A program made the translations under genes and the position numbers. A stretch of 64,000 bases of DNA from positions 3,188,150 through 3,252,149 of the forward strand of contig NZ_AP019783.1 of NCBI RefSeq assembly GCF_019670005.1. The letters are read 5' to 3'. The DNA comes from Methylomagnum ishizawai. GTDB lineage: Bacteria; Pseudomonadota; Gammaproteobacteria; Methylococcales; Methylococcaceae. Shown here piece by piece: positions 1 to 7,800 of the stretch (the stretch's first letter is position 1; every line of letters begins with the position of its first letter). The notes under the pieces are model-generated. The model ran no database searches, was not told where the DNA came from, and saw only the letters and a program-made list of their open reading frames with translations.

Positions 1-2
1 CC

Positions 3-182
3 GACCTCCTGAAGCGGCGCCGAGCCGTCTATGAGGCCGCCCGCGCACGGCATCCGCAACGATGGACCGGTGGCCTCCGCAATTGGCGGCCGATCCCGGC
101 CGTACACCTGAACCCGGAACGATCAGCCGCGCCAGCCAAGACCCAATCCGAGGTTCACGCCACGCCTCCAAAAGCGGCCTGA
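3..182 (+). CDS. IS3-family transposase OrfB, C-terminal end (partial, enters from the left edge)
   Basis: Reading from base 3, an open frame of 59 codons ends at TGA 180-182 and has no start inside the window. The peptide contains HPQRWTGGLRNWRPIPAVHL followed by NPER. This Trp/Arg-rich tail resembles the C-terminus of IS3-type integrase-core (DDE) transposases just after the catalytic domain. The following bases, about 194-221 (GGCGACAACTACATTG), look like the right terminal repeat of such an element. The catalytic domain lies outside the window, so completeness cannot be judged. The family assignment rests on remembered tail motifs only. Confidence 0.55.
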   Translation, partial: DLLKRRRAVYEAARARHPQRWTGGLRNWRPIPAVHLNPERSAAPAKTQSEVHATPPKAA

Positions 183-307
183 ACCCACAACGGCGAGGCG
201 ACAACTACATTGAAATCTTCCGGGAAGGGAGTAATGTCCACCAATCCACAGGCTTGCCGCATCCCACCCCCTGCCTTACCCTTGACCTCCTTCACCAGGA
301 GCCTCCC

Positions 308-559
308 ATGCAAGCCATCGAATTCGAGACCATCGCCCACGGCCACACCATCCGCATCCCCGACAGCGTGCCGGACGGGGTTCAACTCCGGGTTCTCGTC
401 CTGCTCGACGCCACACCGCCCACCCCAACGCCCCCGGACGACAGCCCGGAAGGCCAAGCCCTGAAAGCCCTGCTGATGAGCCTATCGGAAGCGCTAAGCG
501 ATGAAGACTTGGCGCGACCCAAGGATTTCGGGCGGGAGATTCCAGAATGGGATACCTGA
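308..559 (+). CDS. Antitoxin of a VapBC-like toxin-antitoxin pair
   Basis: This 83-residue protein starts at the ATG at 308, preceded by AGGAG with a 6-base spacer; reading further upstream in frame gives an implausible leader that runs into the IS end. The N-terminal half (EFETIAHGHTIRIPDSV) looks like the short beta-strand DNA-binding segment of small antitoxins. The C-terminal half is acidic, with SEDLARPKDFGRE-like spacing and the ending EWDT seen in antitoxins paired with PIN-domain toxins. It overlaps the downstream toxin start by 13 bases, the usual translational coupling. The role is to bind and neutralise the toxin and probably to repress the pair. The exact antitoxin family is uncertain. 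Confidence 0.65.
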   Translation: MQAIEFETIAHGHTIRIPDSVPDGVQLRVLVLLDATPPTPTPPDDSPEGQALKALLMSLSEALSDEDLARPKDFGREIPEWDT

Positions 560-961
560 TCGACACCAATTATCCTGTCGGAACTACAAAAAGGCACCCG
601 CTGCAATCCGAATGTACTGCGGTGGTTCGCTGCGTTAGGAGAGACGGAATTATTCTTATCCGTGCTGGTAATCGGCGAAATACGGCGCGGCATCGAAAAC
701 CTCCGCCGCCGCGATCCGATACAGGCCGGAAACCTGGATCGGAAACTGGCGGCAACGGAAGCGCTCATGGCCGGGCGAATCCTGCCCATCACCCAAGCCA
801 TCGCCGAGCGCTGGGGATACCTGAACGCCCGCGACCCTTTGCCGGTCATCGACAGCCTATTGGCGGCCACCGCGCTTGAGCATGGCTTGATCCTGGTCAC
901 GCGCAACGTGAAGGATGTCGAGCGCACTGGCGTTCGCTTGCTGAACCCATTCTGCGCATAG
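547..961 (+). pseudogene. vapC: VapC-like PIN-domain toxin broken by a single-base frameshift
   Basis: PIN toxins are Mg-dependent RNases whose first acidic residue sits in an N-terminal DTN motif. The frame opening at ATG 547 reads MGYLIDTN and then goes out of register at about base 571. Removing one T there restores DTNILSELQKGTR, and the frame then continues without a stop to TAG at 959-961. It includes GEIRRGIENL, DSLLAATALEHGLILVTRN and the ending VRLLNPF, the usual PIN core and tail. The intact protein would be about 137 residues. As written the toxin cannot be made, while the antitoxin frame is open. A sequencing error at 570-571 is the alternative. Confidence 0.75.
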
Positions 962-1004
962 TTCCCGGCCAACGCGGTTCCGCATCCACAAGCGACGGGC
1001 TTCA

Positions 1005-1030
1005 AAAAAGGGGCCGAAAAGCCCCTTTTT
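1005..1030. terminator. Bidirectional rho-independent terminator
   Basis: A 10-bp stem, AAAAAGGGGC paired with GCCCCTTTTT, closes a 6-base loop. It has a T run on both strands. It sits between the convergent toxin gene and the HtrA gene and can serve both. Confidence 0.8.
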
Positions 1031-1052
1031 CATGCCCGGACGTAACCTCGCC

Positions 1053-2411
1053 TCAGCGCAACAACAAGAAGAACCCGCCCCCGTCCCGTTCGATATTCAG
1101 CAACAACTGGCCCCCGCCCTTGGCCGCCTTTTCCAGGTCCGCCAAGTCCTGCACCGGCCTGCGGTTCGCCATCACGATGATATCGCCGGGGCGCAAACCG
1201 GCCTGGAAAGCATAGGACGCCGTGTGGATCTTCTCGACCAGGACGCCGCTTTCCCCGCCGCCGCCGTCGGCGTTGCGGAGCATCGTCCCGGCCAGCTTGG
1301 GACTGAGCTTCTGGCCCTCGGCCACTGCCAGCCTGGGCGCGGCGATCTTGGCCTCGCGGGTCTCGGCCTCGCCCTTGTGCAACACCTCGATCCGCACCGC
1401 CTCGCCGACCTGCAACAGGCCGATGGCGTTGCGGACATCCATGCTGCTCCGCACCTTGCGGTCGTTGATGGCGAGGACGATGTCGCCCGCCTCCAGCCCG
1501 GCCTTGTCGGCGGGCGAATCGGGCTGCACCCCGGTGACGACCGCGCCCTGGGTCTCCTTCAGCCCGAAGGCCTGGGCCAGTTCGTGGCTCACGTCCTGCA
1601 CCGAAACGCCCAACAGGCCGCGCCGCACCTCGCCATGGGCGACCAGGGTGTTCATGATCCTGACCGCCATGTTGGCCGGGATGGCGAAGCCGATGCCGAC
1701 ATTGCCGCCGCTGGGCGCGAGGATGGCGGTGTTGATGCCGATCAATTCGCCCTTGAGGTTGACCAGGGCGCCGCCGGAGTTGCCGGGGTTGATCGAGGCG
1801 TCGGTCTGGATGAAATCCTCGTAGCCCTCGATGCCCAGCCCCGACCGCCCCAAGGCGCTGATGATGCCCGAAGTCACCGTCTGCCCCAGCCCGAACGGAT
1901 TGCCGATGGCGACCACGAAATCGCCCACCTCCAACCTGTCGGAATCGGCCACCGCCAATTCGGCCAAGTCCTTGGAATCGACCTTGACCACGGCGATATC
2001 CGATTCGGGGTCGGCCCCGACCAGCTTGGCGTTGAGCTTGCGGCCATCGCTGAGCGTGACCATGATCTCGTCGGCCTTGTCGATGACGTGGTTGTTGGTC
2101 AGCACATAGCCGCGGCGGGCGTCCACGATCACCCCGGACCCCAGGCTGGAACCCTCCCGCCGCCGCGGCTGGTTGGGGATATCGAAGAAATGCCGGAAGA
2201 ACGGATCGCGCATCAAGGGATGCTCGGCTTCCTGGATTTGGGTACGGGTCGAGATGTTGACCACGGCGGGCGTGGTGCGTTTGAGCATGGGCGCAAGGCT
2301 GGGAATGGGCTGGCCATCCGCGCCTATCGGCCAGGCCGCCGACGCCATGCCGGAACAAGCCAGCCCCCCCATGAAAACCAAGGCGAGCCATTTCTGCGGA
2401 AATCTTGACAT
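1053..2411 (-). CDS. htrA: HtrA/DegQ-family periplasmic serine protease
   Basis: A 452-residue S1C-family protease for quality control of envelope proteins. Residues 1-26 form a Sec signal peptide (basic start, LALVFMGGLACSG, A-x-A before AAWPIG). The trypsin-like domain (about 40-250) shows the full catalytic triad: His108 in TNNHVID, Asp138 in PESDIAV, and Ser212 in NPGNSGGAL. Two PDZ domains follow (about 255-345 and 370-450), the second beginning near the GVLVEKIHTASYAFQAGL segment. Length and order match DegQ/MucD proteins. It is a single gene: the toxin gene converges on it and the gene at 2625 diverges. The upstream stretch contains TATAAAA as a possible -10 on the minus strand. Whether it is DegP, DegQ or MucD cannot be decided from sequence alone. 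Confidence 0.92.
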   Translation of the reverse strand: MSRFPQKWLALVFMGGLACSGMASAAWPIGADGQPIPSLAPMLKRTTPAVVNISTRTQIQEAEHPLMRDPFFRHFFDIPNQPRRREGSSLGSGVIVDARRGYVLTNNHVIDKADEIMVTLSDGRKLNAKLVGADPESDIAVVKVDSKDLAELAVADSDRLEVGDFVVAIGNPFGLGQTVTSGIISALGRSGLGIEGYEDFIQTDASINPGNSGGALVNLKGELIGINTAILAPSGGNVGIGFAIPANMAVRIMNTLVAHGEVRRGLLGVSVQDVSHELAQAFGLKETQGAVVTGVQPDSPADKAGLEAGDIVLAINDRKVRSSMDVRNAIGLLQVGEAVRIEVLHKGEAETREAKIAAPRLAVAEGQKLSPKLAGTMLRNADGGGGESGVLVEKIHTASYAFQAGLRPGDIIVMANRRPVQDLADLEKAAKGGGQLLLNIERDGGGFFLLLR

Positions 2412-2624
2412 GTTTGACCTCGAACGCTGTTTTATACCGACATCCCGCCCGGATTCCGGGACTTTACAAAGGCTTGGAGTGACGCCGCGATGGTCTATTA
2501 TATTGGGCTACCCCGTGCGGATTTAAAGCTCGGGCCGGACCCCTCCGCCACCCGTGGCGCAGGCCCGACCCCAGGCCGGCCCGGCCCCCACTTCCCTACC
2601 CGATACCATTAACGAACACCATCC

Positions 2625-4598
2625 ATGGCGATCTCCCCAGAAGCGCAGGAATTGCGTCGGCTCATCCCCTTGAACACCTTGTCGGCCCCCCGCTTCGAGC
2701 AATTGTGCGCCGAACTCAAGATCGAGGACGGACCCAAGGGCACCCTCTTGTTCCGCCAGGGCGATCCCACCCACGAATTCGTCTATGTGCTGAGCGGCAC
2801 CATTTCCCTGCAAGCCGGGGGCGTGGAGATGGACGCCGTGACCGGCGGCTCGGAAACCGGCCGCTTCGCCCTCGCCCACCAAAACCCGCGCAAGGTCTCG
2901 GCGGTCGCCAAGGACCGCGTGCGCTACGTGCGCGTCGCCACCGACCAGGTGAACCAGCGCGACGAAGGCCCGGCCCCGCTGCCCGGCTACACCGTCAGCC
3001 ATTCGCCGGACACTTCCGGCGGCGATTGGATCTCGGCTTTATTGCGCTCGCCGATATTCCGCCGCCTGCCGCCCTCCAACCTGCAAGCCCTGCTCCGCGC
3101 CGTCGAGGAAATCCCCTATAAGAAAGGCGAGGCCGTCTGCAAGCAGGACGATCCGGGGGATTATTTCTACATCATCAAACAAGGCCAATGCGCCCTGACC
3201 CGCAAGCCCTCGCAACTCGCCAAGGACATCAAGCTTGCCACCCTCAAGGACTACGACACCTTCGGCGAGGACGCCCTGATCTCCGAGAAACCGCGCACCG
3301 TCACCGTGACCATGGCGACCGACGGCGTCCTGCTGCGCCTCGACAAGGCCAATTTCATGAAGCTGGTCGGCCAGCCGGTCATCGGCTACGTCGATAGCGC
3401 CGAGGCGCGGGCGATGATGAAACAGGACGGCCAGTGGCTGGACCTGCGCCTGCCGGATATCTACCAACAGGGCCACCCCCGCGGCGCCATCAACACCCCG
3501 TTCTTTTCCCTGAGGATGATGCTGCCCTCGCTGGAACGCCACCGCAAATACATGCTGGTCTGCGAGGATGGCAAGGTCAGCGCGGCGGGGTCTTACCTGC
3601 TGCTACGCCATGGCTTCGAAGCCTATGCCCTGCGGGGCGGCATCGGCACCCTGCCACCGGAACTCATCGTCCAGGCCGGGCCGGCCGACAACCCCGGCGA
3701 CCCGCCCCAGGACCAAGACCCCGCCGGCGCGCCGCCCGGCACCGACGACATCGACCTGGATATCGAACTGACCGCCTGGGAACCCCCGGACCCCGAATGG
3801 AACCTCCCCGCGCCGGCTCCGCAACCCGACCCCGCCGTGCCCGCCGATGGCGAATCCAACGACGATACCCGCAAACTGCGCGACCGCCTGGCGCGGGCCG
3901 AGCGGGAACTGCAATTCCTGGAAACCGAGCGCGGCCGCCTCGCGCGGGAAAAAGACGCCGCCCTGGCCGAATTGGACCAAGCCAAGCAAACCCTGCAACG
4001 CCAGGAATCCCGGCTGGACAGCCTGGTCCAGGACCACGGACGGCTGACGCGGGAACTGGGGGAAGCCCAAGCGGCGCTGGCCGCGGCCGGGGGAGCGGGC
4101 CTGGAAGAACTCCGCAAGGAACTGGCGGAACTCAAGGCGGCGCATTCCCAAGTCCTGTTCGAGAAGGAAGCCGCCGAGCAGGAAGTCGAAGTCCTGCAAA
4201 AACAGGTGGGCGAATTGAAAACCGTGGTCGAGGAATTCCTCGATAGCGGCGATTATTCGGGGGGCGGGGAAGCGGAAGCCCTGCGCTCGGAGTTGGAAAT
4301 GGTGCGCCAGCGCGCCCTGGCCGAGGTCGCCGCCCTGCAAGCGCGGGCTTCCGAGATCGAAGCGGAAAACACCAAGCTCAAGGCCGAGACCCAGACCCTC
4401 AAGACCCAGCTCTCGGTGCGCGAGGTCGCCGCCACGGTGGCGATGCGAGAAACCTCCGCCAACCCGCCCAAGGCTTCCCTGGCCAAGCAAGCGCTCTGGT
4501 CCTTGCTGGCCGGCCTGTTGCTGACCGCCCTGGTCCTGGGCGGTTTGCTCGGGTTGGAACCGGGCCGGGCGCTGCTGCGCCCGCTCATCGGGGGCTGA
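2625..4598 (+). CDS. Membrane-anchored protein with two cNMP-binding-like domains, rhodanese and coiled coil
   Basis: A 657-residue protein with an uncommon domain chain. Residues about 20-115 form a diverged cyclic-nucleotide-binding fold (FRQGDPTHEFVYVLSGTI). Residues about 138-265 form a better-preserved one (KQDDPGDYFYIIKQGQC, then FGEDALISEKPRTVTV). A rhodanese-like domain follows (about 265-350) with a Cys-containing loop, LVCEDGKVSAAG. An acidic, proline-rich linker leads to a long heptad-rich coiled coil (about 405-620, many Glu/Leu/Lys). One transmembrane helix (ALWSLLAGLLLTALVLGGLL) ends the chain, so the protein should be tail-anchored with its sensory domains in the cytoplasm. It is transcribed alone, divergent from htrA. 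Function is unknown; a nucleotide- or redox-responsive scaffold is inference. Confidence 0.8.
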   Translation: MAISPEAQELRRLIPLNTLSAPRFEQLCAELKIEDGPKGTLLFRQGDPTHEFVYVLSGTISLQAGGVEMDAVTGGSETGRFALAHQNPRKVSAVAKDRVRYVRVATDQVNQRDEGPAPLPGYTVSHSPDTSGGDWISALLRSPIFRRLPPSNLQALLRAVEEIPYKKGEAVCKQDDPGDYFYIIKQGQCALTRKPSQLAKDIKLATLKDYDTFGEDALISEKPRTVTVTMATDGVLLRLDKANFMKLVGQPVIGYVDSAEARAMMKQDGQWLDLRLPDIYQQGHPRGAINTPFFSLRMMLPSLERHRKYMLVCEDGKVSAAGSYLLLRHGFEAYALRGGIGTLPPELIVQAGPADNPGDPPQDQDPAGAPPGTDDIDLDIELTAWEPPDPEWNLPAPAPQPDPAVPADGESNDDTRKLRDRLARAERELQFLETERGRLAREKDAALAELDQAKQTLQRQESRLDSLVQDHGRLTRELGEAQAALAAAGGAGLEELRKELAELKAAHSQVLFEKEAAEQEVEVLQKQVGELKTVVEEFLDSGDYSGGGEAEALRSELEMVRQRALAEVAALQARASEIEAENTKLKAETQTLKTQLSVREVAATVAMRETSANPPKASLAKQALWSLLAGLLLTALVLGGLLGLEPGRALLRPLIGG

Positions 4599-4608
4599 CG
4601 CCCATGGC

Positions 4609-4639
4609 GCGCATTCCCGAACTCCGCTTGGGAATGCGC
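4609..4639. repeat. Inverted repeat after the cNMP/rhodanese gene
   Basis: GCGCATTCCC and GGGAATGCGC form a perfect 10-bp stem with an 11-base loop, 11 bases past the stop codon of the preceding gene. No T run follows, so it may be a weak or rho-assisted terminator or an mRNA 3' stabiliser. Confidence 0.5.
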
Positions 4640-4752
4640 CAGGCAGCGCTATAACGCCCGTCCCACCGCGCCGAAGTACGCCTTGGGATAATCGGCGCGC
4701 AGCACCCCTCTTTCCAATCAATGCCTTGTGGACGAATCCCTTGATTGCATAG

Positions 4753-4884
4753 CGTGGCGAGCAGTCGCTAGACCAGGGGCAGATCGCCTTGGAACGGCAA
4801 CCCGAGCTTTTGGCCTCCAGAAACAATGTCGAGATCGGTCGGGTGGCTCACAAAATCAAGGGATCCGCCGGTATGGTCGGCGCG
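4753..4884 (+). pseudogene. Hpt-domain remnant on the strand opposite the hybrid kinase
   Basis: Read on the plus strand from just after a TAG at 4750, the frame gives about 44 residues ending in GRVAHKIKGSAGMVGA. That ending is the signature of histidine-phosphotransfer domains (A-H-x-L/I-K-G-x-A-x-x-x-G-A), with the phospho-accepting His at 4849-4851. Only the helix carrying the histidine and the one before it are recognisable. After GMVGA the frame turns into low-complexity Arg/Pro sequence that is antisense to the kinase gene. There is no start codon of its own with a ribosome-binding site. It appears to be a fragment of a phosphorelay protein, or the displaced Hpt module of the overlapping kinase, now inverted. 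Confidence 0.55.
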
Positions 4885-7800
4885 GCCCGGCCGCGAGCCA
4901 GGCCGGTCGGCTGTGTCCGCCATTGCCCTCGGTTCACCGCTCATCTTCGAAGCGGCCGAGGGCAACCATTTCAGCAACGTCACGTACAGGATTTCCGGGT
5001 CCACCGGCTTGGACAAGAAGTCGTCCATGCCCGCGTCGATACAAGCCCGGTGGTCGTCCTCGAACGCGTTCGCAGTCATGGCGACGATGGGAACGTTTTG
5101 GAGGCCGTGCAATGCGCGGATCATCCGCGTGGCCTCCAGCCCGCTGAGGTGTGGCATCTGCATGTCCATGAGGATCAGGTCGTAACCATTGGCTTGAGCC
5201 TTGTCCACGGCCTGCCTGCCGTCATCCGCCACCTCCACCACGAGCCCCGCCGCCCGCAATAGCTGCGAGGCGATCTCCTGGTTGATCTCGTTGTCCTCGG
5301 CCAGCAGCAACCGGGCGCCCGCGTGGTTCCGTTGCAATTTGAACAGGGCGTTTTCCTGGGGGGCGCTTGAGTTCAAGGGAGCCATCTCCTCGCCGCGTTT
5401 GAGTTTTGCGGTGAACCAGAAGGTGCTGCCTTGCCCCGGCACGCTGTCCACGCCAGCCGTGCCGCCCATCAGGTGCGCGATTTTTTTAGTGATGGAGAGG
5501 CCAAGCCCCGTGCCGCCATGCTTGCGGGTCGTGGAGGCGTCGACCTGCTCGAATTCTTGGAACACCTTCGACAAATTCTCGGGCGCGATGCCCGGACCGG
5601 TGTCCTGGACCTCGAAACGGACCAACAAGAAGCCATCGTCCTCGCCCAACAGGAAGGACCGCAGGCTGATCGAGCCTTCCGCCGTAAACTTGACCGCGTT
5701 TCCGGCATAGTTCAGCAGGGCCTGCCGCAAGCGGGTCGGATCGCCCTTGATCCACCTCGGCACGCCGTCATCGTCCACATGGATCGCGAGATTCTTGGCC
5801 CTCGCCTGTTCCGCGATCAAGGATTGCACATGGTCCAGCACGGCATCCAAGGGGAAGTTGACCGATTCAAGCTCCATGCGCCCGGCCTCGATCTTGGAAA
5901 TGTCGAGGATATCGTTGATGATCGACAGCAGGTGCCGCGCGGCTCCCTCGATCTTTTCCAGCCGTTCGGTTTGTTTGGGGGTGGGCTGGTTGTTCTTGAG
6001 CAGGTGGGTCAGGCCGACGATGGCGTTCATCGGCGTCCTGATCTCATGGCTCATGTTGGCCAGAAAGACGCTCTTGGAACGGGTCGCTACTTCGGCGGCC
6101 TCCTTGGCTTGGATCAATGCTTCCTCCTGCTGCTTCCGTTGCGTGATATCGGTCATAAACACGATTAGGCGCGAGGCTTCCCCTGGGTCGTTGAAATAGA
6201 AGAGGATGGTCTCTACGGGGATGGAACGGCCATCCTTGGCCATGTGGGTCGTTTCAAGCTGAATATGGTCCCTCCGCCGACAGTCTTCCGCTTCCTGCCC
6301 GAACTGTCCGATGTCGTAACCGGGGTCGATGTCCGTCACGCTCATGCCAGCGAGTTCCTCCGGGGTGTAGCCGAGCATTTCGGCGGAACACTGGTTGGCC
6401 TGGAGCAATTTCCCGGTGGGCGGGTCCACCCACAACACGCCGATGCCGACCCGGTCCATCGCGAATTGGGTACAGGCCAGGTGCTTGTTGACCTTTTCCA
6501 GTTCGGATGTCCGCTCCGCAACCATCCGCGCCAGTGTCTTCTCGATGTTTTTCTGCTCGGTCTGGTCGTAGTTGATCCCGATCATCCGTAGCGGTTTGCC
6601 CTGGCCGTCATGGGTGGTGCGCGACATGGCCTTGATGTGGTGGATCGAGCCATCCGACCAGACCACCCGGAACTCGTGCGCATATTCCCGCTCGCCACGC
6701 AATGCCGCCTGGATTGCCGCCTCGACGTCAGGCCGGTCCTCGGGATGGATGGTTTTGGACCAGGCTGCGTAGTCTTCGCCGAACTCCTCCCCATGGAGGC
6801 CATACAGCGTGTACATCACCGGGTCCCAGGTCAACCGGTCCTCCGGGACATGCCAATCCCAGATGCCGACGATGCCAGCGGAAGCGGCGACCTCCAAGCG
6901 TTCCTTGGCCTCCCAGATGGATTGCTCGGCCAGCTTCCTATGGGTCACGTCCATGACGATGCCGGTCATCAACGGCTCGCCGGAATCGCAGGTTCGCTGC
7001 TGCCCTCTGACATGAATCCATCGGATTTCGCCGTCCGCCCGCCGGATGCGGCACTCGAAGTCCCAGATGGCGTGGTCCGCCACGGCTTGACGGAACAGGC
7101 CGTCCACCCGCTCGCGGTCCCTGGGCAGGATATGCTCCAGGAACGTCCCGTAGGTCCATTCCGGCAGCAGGCGCTCGTAGCCGAAAATCCGGTCGTTCAG
7201 TAACGACCTGACCGTCGTCCCCGTGGTCAGGTCAAGCTCCCATTCCCCGGCCTGTATGGTTTCCAGCGCGAAGCTACGGCGTTCTTCCGACGCCCTGATG
7301 GTGTCCTCGCGCAACTTCATTTCGTGGATGTCGGTGCAGGTGCCGAACCACTTGAGGATGTGGCCGTCGCCATCGGCCACCGGCACGCCCCGGACCAGCC
7401 ACCAGCGATAGACACCATCGGCGCGGCGCAAGCGGCATTCGAGCGAATAGGTGTCGTTGCGCTCGACCGCGTTCCTCCAGGCGTCCCAGGCGCGTTTCCG
7501 GTCGTCGGGATGGAACGGTGCGTTCCACCCGTGGCCGTGGCTCTCCTCTAGGGAGAGCCCGGTGTACTTGACCCATTGCTGGTTGAAGTAGCTGTTCGAA
7601 CCGTTGTTGTCGGTCGCCCAGACGATCTGGGGCATGGCCTCGGCCAGCAAGTGGAACTCCTGCTCGCTGGCCTTCAGCGCGTCCTCCATGCGTTTACGTT
7701 CGGTGATATCGGTGCAGGCGCCCACCCACTGGTGGATGTTGCCTTCGCCCGTCATGATCGGCACGCTCCGCACCCAGAAGTCCCGGTACACGCCGTCGGC

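Noticed and set aside
62-307. Upstream extension of the antitoxin frame to 62
   Set aside because: It overlaps the IS3 transposase tail and its terminal repeat; the ATG at 308 has AGGAG at the right distance.
3603-4826. 407-codon open frame antisense to the cNMP/rhodanese gene
   Set aside because: A shadow frame with Phe/Gly/Gln-rich low complexity; the plus-strand gene has clear domains.
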